The notes beneath the pieces are model-generated. The model was not told the origin of the DNA, ran no database searches, and saw only the letters and a program-made list of their open reading frames with translations. From NCBI GenBank assembly GCA_016342745.1, contig JAEINT010000016.1, forward strand, positions 1 through 64,000: a stretch of 64,000 nucleotides of DNA, read 5' to 3'. This stretch comes from Labilibaculum sp. GTDB lineage: Bacteria > Bacteroidota > Bacteroidia > Bacteroidales > Marinifilaceae. Numbering within the stretch: position 1 is the stretch's first letter; each line of letters begins with the position of its first letter. Below, in pieces: positions 44,125 through 53,678 of the stretch. The position numbers and the translations under genes are program-made.

Positions 44125-47100
44125 ATGAAGAAGAATAACATTTATTTGGGAGACACGAGTTTGAATTGCAGCAAGGCTGAAGTTGAGGGGAAATTCGTAG
44201 AACTACATAATGAAAAGTTTTACAAGATCAGCAATTCTGATCAAATGTCAGACTTCTTTATGAGTATTGTCAGCGATTCGGATCACTGGATGTTCATATC
44301 GAGCAATGGTTCTTTGTCGGCAGGAAGAAAAGACAGAAATAATGCATTGTTCCCTTACTATACCGTTGATAAAATTCACGATTATAGAGATAAGACAGGA
44401 AGTAAAACCATTGTTATGGTTGAAAAGGATGAGAAAACCTTTTTATGGAAACCATTCTCTAATGGACTTAGAAAAATATACAAGATTGAGAGAAACCTGT
44501 ACAAGAGTATTTATGGTAACAAAGTCATATTTGAAGAGGTCAATCTCGATTTAGGAATGAGTTTTCAGTATGGTTGGAGCAATAGTGAGAAATTTGGTTT
44601 TGTAAAAACATCACAGATTTCAAATTTGGCTAATAAAGCTGTGAAATTTGATATTATTGATGGAATCGAAAATATTCTACCAAGTGGTGTAGATTACGAT
44701 TTTCAGAATGAATACAGTAATTTATTAGATGCTTATAAAAAGAGTGAGCTATTAGAGGAAAGTGGTCTGGGTTTATATATGCTTAGTTCAATACCCGTTG
44801 ATAGAGCAGAACCTAGTGAATCATTAAAAACTTCTACCGTATGGTCTTATGGATTGGAAGGAAGTAAAATTCTATTATCAGCGAAACAAGTTGATCGATT
44901 CAAAGAAGGATATCCTGTAGAAACAGAAATTGATATTAGAGCTGCGAAAGGAGCATATTTTTTAAATGCAGAACTTGAATTGGCTGGGAATGAATCCAAA
45001 AAATGGATGATTATTACAGAGCTAAATCAGGATAGTGTTGCAGTGGCCAATCTGAATCGTTTTATTAAATCAGAAAAAAACATTGCCGGCTTAATAGCAG
45101 AAGACATTGCTTTAGGAACTTCAAATTTGATTCAAATTGTTGCTGATGCTGATGGTTTGCAAATGGGAAATGATGATTTGAGTTACGCTCGCCATTTTTC
45201 AAATACACTTTTCAATGTAATGCGTGGTGGTATTTTTACGAATAATTACACGATAGATTCAGAGGATTTCAAATTATTTGTTCATCAAACCAATAAAGGT
45301 ATTGCGCAGAAATTTGAATCTTGGATGAATCAATTGCCAACCGAAATAACTTATACAGATATAAATGGATTGGCTGAAAAATCGGGTGATTCAGATTTAA
45401 TAAGAATCTGTTATGAATATCTTCCACTTACTTTTAGTCGTAGACATGGTGATCCTAGTCGCCCTTGGAATCAGTTTTCTATTGAAACAAAAAATGAAGA
45501 TGGTTCTCCAAAATTAAATTATCAAGGTAACTGGCGTGATATTTTTCAAAATTGGGAAGCTCTTGGCCTTTCTTATCCTGAATTTTTGGAAGGAATGATT
45601 AGTAAGTTTGTAAATGCATCTACTGCAGATGGTTACAATCCATATAGAATCACAAGAGAAGGAATTGACTGGGAATGTCCAGATCCAAATGATCCATGGG
45701 CTTATATTGGATACTGGGGAGATCATCAGATCATTTACCTTCAGAAATTTTTGGAATTATCCAATGAATATCATCCTGGGAAATTAGAGGAAATGCTTAC
45801 CAAAGAGAACTTTGTTTATGCAAATGTTCCTTATCGCATCAAATCCTATGCTGATATCGTAAAAAATCCACAAGATACCATTGAGTTTGATTTTGCTTTA
45901 AACGATCAGATTAAGGAATTGGCAGCACAAATTGGAGCTGATGGAAGAATGTTGAGCAATGGACAAGGTGGACTTTATCAAGTAAACCTTACCGAAAAAA
46001 TTCTGGTTACACTGCTAACCAAACTAAGTAACTTTATTCCTGAAGCAGGTATTTGGTTAAATACGCAACGTCCAGAATGGAACGATGCAAACAATGCTTT
46101 GGTAGGGAATGGTGTATCCATGGTTACTTTGTGTTATGTGAGAAGATTTCTGAAATTTTGGTCAGAAAAATTCTCTGCTATTGCGATTGAAGAGATTAGT
46201 ATCTCAGAGGAAGTGATAACACTACTAGATCGTATCTCGAATCTTTTTGTTGAGAATTCATCTCTTTTAGAAAAAGGGTTTTCGGATGAAGACAGACGTC
46301 GCTTTGCAGATGTATTAGGTGAAGCTGGAAACAATTATAGAAACGGAATTTATACAAATTCATTTTCTGGATCGAAAAAGACAGTGAAGGTTAGCGAATT
46401 GCTTGAATTTACGAATCTTGCCATGGTTTATATGGATCAGTCTATAAAAGTAAACAAACGTGAGGATGGACTTTATCATGCTTATAATTTGATTTCTTTT
46501 ACGGATAAAAAGGTTTCTGTACGTTACTTGTATGAAATGCTAGAAGGGCAAGTTGCTGTCTTAAGTTCTGGTTATTTAAATGCAGACGAAAGCTTAGATG
46601 TTTTGAATTGCTTAAAATGGAGTGAACTTTTCCGACGCGACCAATACAGTTACTTCCTTTATCCTAACAGACAATTGCCTCGTTTTACCGAAAAGAATAA
46701 TATCCCTGAAAAGAGTGTTAAAGGATCAAAACTATTGAGCAAATTGATAGCTGATAAGGATACTTCTATTTTGAGTGTTGACAGTATGGGTGGTTATCAT
46801 TTTAACGGAACATTTAGAAATGCTGAAGTATTGGAAAATGCACTTAGCAATCTATGTTCAGAGAATTACGGACAATTACTTGCTGAAGAACGAAAAAACA
46901 TTCTTGATATTTTTGAGGAAATATTTGATCATCAATCATTTACAGGTCGTTCGGGTACTTTTTACGGATTTGAAGGACTTGGTAGTATTTATTGGCATAT
47001 GGTTTCTAAATTGTTATTGGCTGCTCAAGAAAGCTACTTCAATGCCATAGAAGAAAATGCTGATCCAGTTACACTAGGGAAATTAAAAGATCATTATTTC

Positions 47101-47586
47101 GAAATTAAAGCTGGTATTGGATTGTATAAATCACCTGATTTATATGGCGCATTCCCAACTGATGCTTACTCTCATACACCTTCTACTGCTGGTGCTCAAC
47201 AACCAGGTATGACTGGACAGGTAAAAGAGGATTTTATCTCGAGAATGGGAGAGCTAGGGATTCATGTAATCAACGGAGAAATTGTATTCGGAACTTCTTT
47301 ATTGAATGATCAAGAAATATTGAATCATAATGAGCAGTTCGATTTCTATGCCTTAAATGGAGAGAAACAGCAACTTTCGCTGCAAAAAGGACAATTGGCA
47401 TATACCTTCTGTAAGGTTCCAGTAGTCTATACCGCATCAGATAAAAATCAAATCATTATTTCATTTAGTAATGGAGATACGAAAGTAATTCCAAACAATG
47501 TAATTGATAGGGAAACGAGTGCCTTGATATTTAATCGAGGTGGTGAAGTTGAAAGGATTGAATTATCAATCACAATGAACAATTAA
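44125..47586 (+). CDS. Large GH94-clan-like phosphorylase, probable GH149 beta-1,3-glucan phosphorylase
   Basis: This 1153-residue protein has no signal peptide and is cytoplasmic. The central and C-terminal parts look like an (alpha/alpha)6 barrel inverting phosphorylase: RPEWNDANNALVG holds a WND motif with Asp654 as the candidate general acid, preceded by SRRHGDPSRPWNQF and WECPDPNDPWAYIGYWGDHQ, with a late conserved region STAGAQQPGMTGQV (about 1021-1034). Its length fits GH149 (about 1100 residues), a family that phosphorolyses beta-1,3-glucooligosaccharides to glucose-1-phosphate; GH161 is the main alternative. The neighbours (GH16, GH17) support this substrate. The family assignment is from memory of motifs and needs a profile search. 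Confidence 0.72.
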   Translation: MKKNNIYLGDTSLNCSKAEVEGKFVELHNEKFYKISNSDQMSDFFMSIVSDSDHWMFISSNGSLSAGRKDRNNALFPYYTVDKIHDYRDKTGSKTIVMVEKDEKTFLWKPFSNGLRKIYKIERNLYKSIYGNKVIFEEVNLDLGMSFQYGWSNSEKFGFVKTSQISNLANKAVKFDIIDGIENILPSGVDYDFQNEYSNLLDAYKKSELLEESGLGLYMLSSIPVDRAEPSESLKTSTVWSYGLEGSKILLSAKQVDRFKEGYPVETEIDIRAAKGAYFLNAELELAGNESKKWMIITELNQDSVAVANLNRFIKSEKNIAGLIAEDIALGTSNLIQIVADADGLQMGNDDLSYARHFSNTLFNVMRGGIFTNNYTIDSEDFKLFVHQTNKGIAQKFESWMNQLPTEITYTDINGLAEKSGDSDLIRICYEYLPLTFSRRHGDPSRPWNQFSIETKNEDGSPKLNYQGNWRDIFQNWEALGLSYPEFLEGMISKFVNASTADGYNPYRITREGIDWECPDPNDPWAYIGYWGDHQIIYLQKFLELSNEYHPGKLEEMLTKENFVYANVPYRIKSYADIVKNPQDTIEFDFALNDQIKELAAQIGADGRMLSNGQGGLYQVNLTEKILVTLLTKLSNFIPEAGIWLNTQRPEWNDANNALVGNGVSMVTLCYVRRFLKFWSEKFSAIAIEEISISEEVITLLDRISNLFVENSSLLEKGFSDEDRRRFADVLGEAGNNYRNGIYTNSFSGSKKTVKVSELLEFTNLAMVYMDQSIKVNKREDGLYHAYNLISFTDKKVSVRYLYEMLEGQVAVLSSGYLNADESLDVLNCLKWSELFRRDQYSYFLYPNRQLPRFTEKNNIPEKSVKGSKLLSKLIADKDTSILSVDSMGGYHFNGTFRNAEVLENALSNLCSENYGQLLAEERKNILDIFEEIFDHQSFTGRSGTFYGFEGLGSIYWHMVSKLLLAAQESYFNAIEENADPVTLGKLKDHYFEIKAGIGLYKSPDLYGAFPTDAYSHTPSTAGAQQPGMTGQVKEDFISRMGELGIHVINGEIVFGTSLLNDQEILNHNEQFDFYALNGEKQQLSLQKGQLAYTFCKVPVVYTASDKNQIIISFSNGDTKVIPNNVIDRETSALIFNRGGEVERIELSITMNN

Positions 47587-47596
47587 AATAAGGATT

Positions 47597-47631
47597 CTGC
47601 ATAAGCATTTCGCTTGCTAGTGCTTATGCAG
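47597..47631 (+). other. Hairpin between the phosphorylase and GH17 genes
   Basis: CTGCATAAGCA (47597-47607) pairs perfectly with TGCTTATGCAG (47621-47631). It is followed by only a short T-rich stretch, so it could be an intercistronic stabiliser or a weak terminator. Confidence 0.5.
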
Positions 47632-47665
47632 ATCTTTCTAAAATTTAACCATTTAAGCCTAACCT

Positions 47666-48556
47666 ATGTCTGTACGAAGCGAATATTTAATGTCCCTCGC
47701 GGGAATCGATCTCACTGGAAAATCGGAGGATGAACTCTTATCCTTATATACTGAATTATTGAATAGTGGGATGCATGGCTTATGCTTTAGTCCTTACGAA
47801 GAAGGACAAGAACCAGGCACTCAATTGAGCGAAGAGCAAATTAGGAGAAGGATTGATATTATTAAACCACATACTCAATGGGTTAGATCCTTTTCATGTA
47901 CTGAAGGAAATGAAATGATTCCTAAAATTGCCAAAGAAAAGGGAATGAAAACCTTAGTTGGTGCATGGCTAGGGAAATACAAAAGTATTAACGACAAGGA
48001 GATTGCGGCACTTATTGAAGTGGCCAAGGCAGGTCATGCTGATATTGTTGCTGTTGGGAACGAGGTTCTTTATCGTGAAGATTTAACGGAAGATGAGTTG
48101 TTGGCTTATATCTATCAAGTAAAAGAAGCACTACCTGGAATTCAAGTTGGCTATGTAGATGCCTATTATGAATTTGGAAATCGCCCAAAGGTGACAGAAG
48201 CCTGCGATGTAATATTGGCTAATTGTTATCCATTTTGGGAAGGATGTAGTATGGAACATTCTTATTTGTACATGAAGGATATGTATAATCGTGCTTTGCA
48301 GGCAGGCAAAGGAAAAAAAGTCATTATTACAGAAACCGGATGGCCAAATGTGGGAGAGAAATTTCACGGCGCAGAACCTTCTGTTGAAAATGCTCTTAAG
48401 TATTTTATCAACACACAGGCTTGGTCGAAGGAAGAAGATATTGATATTTTCTATTTCTCATCATTCGACGAGAGTTGGAAGACTGATGACGAAGGAGATG
48501 TTGGTGCCTACTGGGGTATCTGGGATAAAAATGAAAAGTTAAAGTTTGCCAAATAA
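47666..48556 (+). CDS. Cytoplasmic GH17 family glycosidase
   Basis: The 296-residue protein is a TIM-barrel enzyme of GH17 type (beta-1,3-glucan hydrolases and transglycosylases). The acid/base is Glu133 in AVGNEVLY and the nucleophile is Glu223 in ITETGWP, both at the ends of barrel strands. There is no signal peptide, so it should act on imported oligosaccharides alongside the phosphorylase. It is the most divergent of the three tandem GH17 proteins (TETGWP against TEAGWA in the others). It could cut or transfer short beta-1,3-glucan chains to lengths the phosphorylase can use, which is inference. Confidence 0.88.
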   Translation: MSVRSEYLMSLAGIDLTGKSEDELLSLYTELLNSGMHGLCFSPYEEGQEPGTQLSEEQIRRRIDIIKPHTQWVRSFSCTEGNEMIPKIAKEKGMKTLVGAWLGKYKSINDKEIAALIEVAKAGHADIVAVGNEVLYREDLTEDELLAYIYQVKEALPGIQVGYVDAYYEFGNRPKVTEACDVILANCYPFWEGCSMEHSYLYMKDMYNRALQAGKGKKVIITETGWPNVGEKFHGAEPSVENALKYFINTQAWSKEEDIDIFYFSSFDESWKTDDEGDVGAYWGIWDKNEKLKFAK

Positions 48557-48593
48557 TCGATTTTTTAATCGAAACCACACTAACCACTATAGA

Positions 48594-49532
48594 ATGAATA
48601 GGAATGAACTACTAAATATAGAGCCGGGAAAAGCAATTTGTTATTCTGGTTTTAGAGAAGGACAAAGCCCTGAGTCGGGAGTCTTTCCATCTTACGAACA
48701 GGTGAAAGAGGATCTTTTACTTCTTCATGATCATTGGAAATACCTTCGATTATACGATTGTGATAAGCAAACGGATATTGTGTTAGAAGTCATCGTGAAA
48801 GAGAAGCTTGATTTTAAAATAATGCTTGGTGCATATATCGGTGCGGAGATGAACAATTTTGGTTGTCCATGGGGTGGATCTTATTCAGAAGAGGAATTAA
48901 CAGAAAATAAAGAAAGAAATCTAAAGCAGATACAAAAGCTGATTCAACTTGCAAATCAATATCCGGATATCATTTTTTCATTATCGGCAGGTAACGAAGC
49001 ATTGGTTCATTGGACAGATCATTATGTGCCAGTAGAAAATGTAATTAAGTATGTGCGGATGATTAAGGAAGGAGCTAAGCAACCAGTCACTTTCTGTGAA
49101 AATTACGTGCCATGGCTTGATAAATTGAAAGCTTTGATCGAAGAGCTTGATTTCATTTCAATTCATACTTATCCGGTTTGGGAATACAAAAATATACATG
49201 AAGCATTGGAGTATACCAAACAAAATTATTACAGTGTTGCTGATAAATATCCTCATAAACCGGTTGTAATTACGGAAGCAGGTTGGGCAACAAATTCGAA
49301 CGGACGAGGAATCGATCCAGGAAATGTAAGCGAAGACCTTCAAGAAGTTTATTATCAGGATTTGATGGAATGGACAAAGGAAGATGAGATTCTTACTTTT
49401 TATTTTGAAGCTTTTGATGAACCATGGAAAGGATCACACGAACCCTTAGAACCAGAAAAACATTGGGGTTTGTTTACCGTTGATAGGAAGCCAAAGCAAG
49501 TGATGCAAGAATTATTTGCTACCAAGAAGTAA
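48594..49532 (+). CDS. Second GH17 family glycosidase, no signal peptide
   Basis: This 312-residue GH17-like enzyme has Glu135 (SAGNEALVHW) and Glu228 (ITEAGWA) as the catalytic pair and the conserved start AICYSGFREGQ. The ATG at 48594 is chosen because the longer frame begins with a TTG inside the preceding gene and adds a low-complexity Asn/His segment. It lacks a signal peptide but closely resembles the exported GH17 encoded next (ending KHWGLFTVDRKPK in both), so the two are recent duplicates now sent to different compartments. It is 37 bases after the previous GH17 and 32 before the next. Confidence 0.88.
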   Translation: MNRNELLNIEPGKAICYSGFREGQSPESGVFPSYEQVKEDLLLLHDHWKYLRLYDCDKQTDIVLEVIVKEKLDFKIMLGAYIGAEMNNFGCPWGGSYSEEELTENKERNLKQIQKLIQLANQYPDIIFSLSAGNEALVHWTDHYVPVENVIKYVRMIKEGAKQPVTFCENYVPWLDKLKALIEELDFISIHTYPVWEYKNIHEALEYTKQNYYSVADKYPHKPVVITEAGWATNSNGRGIDPGNVSEDLQEVYYQDLMEWTKEDEILTFYFEAFDEPWKGSHEPLEPEKHWGLFTVDRKPKQVMQELFATKK

Positions 49533-49564
49533 GAACTCAATCCGAAACCTTTAAAAACTTAATC

Positions 49565-50632
49565 ATGAATAAAAGTCTCCCCATAATAATGTTGCTTTCA
49601 GCGATGATATTAACATCCTGTATGAACAAAAATAAAAAATCACAAAAGGATAGTGAAGTGAATAAATCGGAAAAAATTGAAATTAAGCAAACAGAAAAAG
49701 ATTTGTTAAATGGCACCTCTAAAGCTGTTTGTTATTCAGGTTTCAGAAGTGGGCAACATCCAGATAGAGGAGAAGGAGCAGTTAATCCATCTGATGCAGA
49801 AGTATTAGAAGATCTTCAAATAATTTCTAAAGATTCTCTTTTCAACTTGATTCGTTTGTACGATTCTGGAGAAAATTCAGAAGCAGTTTTGAGAATTATT
49901 GAAGAAAACAAGCTCAATATTAAAGTGATGTTAGGAGTTTGGCTGAAAGCTGAATTAAGTGCTCATGAAACTTGCGGATGGCTAACAGAACCAATTGCAC
50001 AGGATATTCTTGATAAGAATAGTAGTGCAAATCAGGAAGAAATTCAGAAAGGAATACACTTGGCAAATCAATATCCAGAAATAGTAGTTACCGTTAGTGT
50101 TGGTAACGAATCTTTGGTGGAATGGAACGATCATAAGGTAGATACCGACAGCATTATTTCCTATGTGCATAAAGTTCAGAAAGCTATTAAGCAACCTGTA
50201 ACTGTTGCTGATAATTACGAATGGTGGGCTGCAAAAGGTCAAAAGCTAGCCAAAGCTGTCGATTTTGTTTCTATTCATGTGTATCCAGTTTGGGAAGGCA
50301 AAGATATCGAAGAAGCAATGTCATACACAATCGAGAATGTACAGAAAGTTCGAAATGCATTACCCGATAGTAAGCTTGTAATTACAGAGGCTGGATGGGC
50401 AACTGTCGCTTCTGAATTTGGCGAAAGAGCCAGCGAAGAAAAACAAGAACAATACTATAAAGATCTATTTGCATGGTCTGCAGAAATGAACATTACAACC
50501 TTTTTCTTCGAAGCATTTGATGAAGATTGGAAAGGCGAAACTGCAAACCCTTTAGGCGCTGAAAAGCACTGGGGACTTTTCACTGTTGACCGCAAGCCAA
50601 AGAAAGTGATGGTAAAATACTTTGATAATTAA
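49565..50632 (+). CDS. GH17 family glycosidase lipoprotein
   Basis: The 355-residue lipoprotein (lipobox LTSC, followed by a Lys/Asn/Ser-rich linker of about 35 residues) carries a GH17-like domain with Glu182 (VGNESLVEW) and Glu275 (ITEAGWA). It closely parallels the preceding cytoplasmic enzyme (CYSGFR, LVEWNDH against LVHWTDH, EKHWGLFTVDRKPK). It would act in the periplasm or on the outer membrane on beta-1,3-glucan fragments, possibly as a transglycosylase, since some bacterial GH17 enzymes act this way. Confidence 0.9.
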   Translation: MNKSLPIIMLLSAMILTSCMNKNKKSQKDSEVNKSEKIEIKQTEKDLLNGTSKAVCYSGFRSGQHPDRGEGAVNPSDAEVLEDLQIISKDSLFNLIRLYDSGENSEAVLRIIEENKLNIKVMLGVWLKAELSAHETCGWLTEPIAQDILDKNSSANQEEIQKGIHLANQYPEIVVTVSVGNESLVEWNDHKVDTDSIISYVHKVQKAIKQPVTVADNYEWWAAKGQKLAKAVDFVSIHVYPVWEGKDIEEAMSYTIENVQKVRNALPDSKLVITEAGWATVASEFGERASEEKQEQYYKDLFAWSAEMNITTFFFEAFDEDWKGETANPLGAEKHWGLFTVDRKPKKVMVKYFDN

Positions 50633-50705
50633 GTCAAATTTCCATAACTGTTGTTTTGATACCCCAATTCATAATTCCTAATTTTTAATTCGTAATTCAA
50701 TAAAC

Positions 50706-52196
50706 ATGACACATTCTAAAACTGCAAAGGAAGATATTGTCCCTTTTGGGCAAAAGCTGGCATTTGGATCAGGACACTTGGCAAATCAGTTATTTCCTGC
50801 TGCACTTGGTGTGTTTATGGTTGTTTTGGTTATGTCCTTAAATATGAATCCAGTTTTGGCTGGAATTTTGGGTGCTTTGCCCCGATTGTTAGATGCATTA
50901 ACAGATCCTATAATGGGATTCATTTCAGATAATACCAAATCAAAATGGGGAAGAAGAAAGCCTTATATTTTGATTGGAAGTGCCATTACTGGCCTTGCTT
51001 TTATGGTAATGTGGCAATTGAATCCTGAAGATTCTCAAACCTATAATTTCTTTTATTTCTTAATCGTATCAGTATTTTTCTACATCGGCTACACCATTTT
51101 TGCTACTCCTTTAATTGGTTTGGGCTACGAAATGACTTCTGATTACAACGAGCGTACTCGTTTAATGGCAGTATCGCAATGGATGGGACAGATTGCATGG
51201 ATGATTGCTCCATGGTTTTGGGTGATTATATACGATCCTACCATTTTTGAGTCAGCACCCGAAGGAGCACGCATTTTGTCGATTTGGGTAGGAGCTATTT
51301 GTATGGTATTAGGAATTTTACCAGCTTTATTTAATAAAGAAATGATATTGCCAGAAAATAGCAAACAGGCCAATTTATCGATGAAAGAATTGGCTGTGAA
51401 TACAAAGGAATTCATAAGAGGGATCAAATTAACCATTCAAAATAAACCCTTTATGAAACTTTGTGGCGCAACATTTTTCATATTTAATGGATTTCAAACA
51501 ATCGCACAGTTTGCCATGTTTATTATCGTTTACTATCTGTTTGATGGAGATAAGGTTGGCGCAGGATACTGGCCTGCAATGTTTGGAACTGTAAGTGCTA
51601 TGGCAACAGCTTTTCTGGTGATTCCTATTGTAACCAAAATATCAGAAAAATTAGGTAAGAAAAATGCCTTTGTTATAGCAACACTTATTTCGATGATTGG
51701 GTATGCTTTAAAATGGTGGGGATTTGATCCAACGAATCCTTGGTTAATGTTTATGCCGATTCCATTTTTATCATTCGGAATTGGGGGATTGTTTACACTA
51801 ATGATGTCGATGACTGCCGATGTTTGCGATTTAGATGAACTAAACAATGGGGAAAGAAGAGAAGGAATGTTTGGCGCAGTTTACTGGTGGATGGTAAAGT
51901 TGGGAACAGCCTTAGCATTGCTTACAAGTGGAATTGTTTTGCAAGCCGTTGGATTTAATCAATCAATCGATCATCAAAGTGTCGAAACCTTAACTAATCT
52001 GCGAATTGCTGATATCGTAATTCCAATTGTTACTGCAGGAATGGCTATTCTATTGGTCTGGAAATATGATATTACTGAAAGTAGAGCATTGGAAATTCGA
52101 GCAGCATTAATTGCACGTCGAGGTAAGGCAAAGCATGAAGGTAATGAGATCGGTCATAATAAAGTTGTAGTCGAGATTGTACCTGATAAAAAATGA
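50706..52196 (+). CDS. GPH-family MFS glycoside transporter
   Basis: This 496-residue inner-membrane protein has about twelve helices and the GPH (glycoside-pentoside-hexuronide) signature LLDALTDPIMGFISDNTKSKWGRRKP in its first half, shown by its key residues DP, SD and WGRRKP. MelB-like carriers of this type move glycosides with Na+ or H+. It is well placed to carry beta-glucan oligosaccharides from the periplasm to the cytoplasmic GH17 and phosphorylase enzymes. It differs from the GPH carrier at 57517 and the sugar porter at 42502, giving the locus three carriers. Confidence 0.9.
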   Translation: MTHSKTAKEDIVPFGQKLAFGSGHLANQLFPAALGVFMVVLVMSLNMNPVLAGILGALPRLLDALTDPIMGFISDNTKSKWGRRKPYILIGSAITGLAFMVMWQLNPEDSQTYNFFYFLIVSVFFYIGYTIFATPLIGLGYEMTSDYNERTRLMAVSQWMGQIAWMIAPWFWVIIYDPTIFESAPEGARILSIWVGAICMVLGILPALFNKEMILPENSKQANLSMKELAVNTKEFIRGIKLTIQNKPFMKLCGATFFIFNGFQTIAQFAMFIIVYYLFDGDKVGAGYWPAMFGTVSAMATAFLVIPIVTKISEKLGKKNAFVIATLISMIGYALKWWGFDPTNPWLMFMPIPFLSFGIGGLFTLMMSMTADVCDLDELNNGERREGMFGAVYWWMVKLGTALALLTSGIVLQAVGFNQSIDHQSVETLTNLRIADIVIPIVTAGMAILLVWKYDITESRALEIRAALIARRGKAKHEGNEIGHNKVVVEIVPDKK

Positions 52197-52355
52197 AATC
52201 GGCTTAGTTGACTAGTTGTGAATGACAAGTTATGTTGAGAAGGAATTTATTTGCTTCTATCTTTTTCGTCAAATAAATAAGGTTTGCAAAACAAGTTAAT
52301 TTTCAAATCTTGATACGCAAAATTGTATCGTTTAATCTATGCTAAATCAATAAAT

Positions 52356-53585
52356 ATGAAATCAAAAATCTGGATATTCTTCATTTTACTATTGCTGTCT
52401 GCATCTTGTCAGAAGGCAGAGAAAAAGTTTGTTTATGTGGATGGTGAAAATATTTACTCGGAAAACGGTGATCTATTGCATCTAAAAGGCGTGAATTTGG
52501 GAAATTGGTTGTTACCCGAGGGTTATATGTTCAAATTGAAAGATTGTAACTCGCCACGCAAAATAGACCAAAGCATACGCGAATTGATAGGGGATAGTGC
52601 TACTACCGCTTTTTGGGACTCTTTTTTGGATAATTACATCACCGAGGCCGATATAAAATGGTTATCGGAGGTCGGAGTAAATATCATCCGTTTACCATTC
52701 GATTATCGCTTACTGACTCATGATGATTTTTTGGGAAGAGATATGCATGGTTATCAATATTTGGACAAAGCCATTAGCTGGTGTGAGAAATACAATATTT
52801 ATGTATTACTAGATATGCATGCTGCTCCAGGAGGTCAAACTGGTGATAATATAGACAATAGTGATGGCTATCCTTGGTTAATGGTAGATGAAGGGATGCA
52901 ACAAAAGGTTTCTGATATTTGGCAGGAAATAGCAAAGAGGTATGCCGATAATAATACAATAATTGGTTATAACCTTTTGAACGAGCCCATTCCACAATAT
53001 TTTGATGATGATCATTTAAAACCATATTTAGAGCCGCTTTATAAAAAGATTACCAAAGCAATAAGAGAGGTGGATAGTAAGCATATCATATTTCTAGGAG
53101 GGGCTGTTTGGGAGACGGATTTTTCTGTGTTTTCTGAACCGTTTGATGATCAATTAGTTTATACATTTCATAAATATTGGATGCCTCCTGAGAAAAAGGA
53201 AATACAGCAATATATAGACTTTAGAGATAAATATAAAGTGCCTTTACTGATGGGGGAAAGTGGTGAGAATGAGGATGTATGGGTGAAGAATTTTAGAGTA
53301 TTATTAGATGAGAATGAAATTCATTGGACCTTTTGGCCATACAAGAAAATGGATAACACACGTGGGCCAATGAACTTTGAGGAACCTAGTGGTTATGACA
53401 ATTTTATAACCTACGCCGAAAGTGATAGAAGTTCATTTGCTAAAATAAGGACTCTGAAAGATAGTATTGGTGGAATAAAACAGAAAGAAATGGTGGCGTT
53501 GTTAAAACGGTATGTAGAAAATAGCAAGTTTGAAAATTGTTATCCGAATGAGGGCTATTGCAAGGCCTTAGGATTTTTTGATTAA
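52356..53585 (+). CDS. GH5 family glycosidase lipoprotein
   Basis: The 409-residue lipoprotein (SASC) is a clan GH-A TIM barrel of GH5 type. LHLKGVNLGNWLLPEGYM near the start is typical of beta-glucanase members, the acid/base is Glu210 in LLNEPIP, and the nucleophile is Glu301 in LMGESGEN. The ATG at 52356 is chosen over the TTG at 52323 because it opens directly on the signal peptide. It may cut beta-1,3, beta-1,6 or beta-1,4 glucan; GH5 is too broad to tell. The 159-base gap before it could hold a promoter for the second half of the locus. Confidence 0.88.
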   Translation: MKSKIWIFFILLLLSASCQKAEKKFVYVDGENIYSENGDLLHLKGVNLGNWLLPEGYMFKLKDCNSPRKIDQSIRELIGDSATTAFWDSFLDNYITEADIKWLSEVGVNIIRLPFDYRLLTHDDFLGRDMHGYQYLDKAISWCEKYNIYVLLDMHAAPGGQTGDNIDNSDGYPWLMVDEGMQQKVSDIWQEIAKRYADNNTIIGYNLLNEPIPQYFDDDHLKPYLEPLYKKITKAIREVDSKHIIFLGGAVWETDFSVFSEPFDDQLVYTFHKYWMPPEKKEIQQYIDFRDKYKVPLLMGESGENEDVWVKNFRVLLDENEIHWTFWPYKKMDNTRGPMNFEEPSGYDNFITYAESDRSSFAKIRTLKDSIGGIKQKEMVALLKRYVENSKFENCYPNEGYCKALGFFD

Positions 53586-53678
53586 AATATCTCTTCTAAA
53601 TAACGCACCGAATTATGTGGGAGTGACAATTAAATTGATGGATATTTTGATTCTAGTATAGCACGATAAAAATTGAAT

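Noticed and set aside
48546-48593. Longer N-terminus for the second GH17 gene
   Set aside because: It starts with a TTG inside the preceding gene and adds a low-complexity segment absent from the paralogue; the ATG at 48594 fits the family start.
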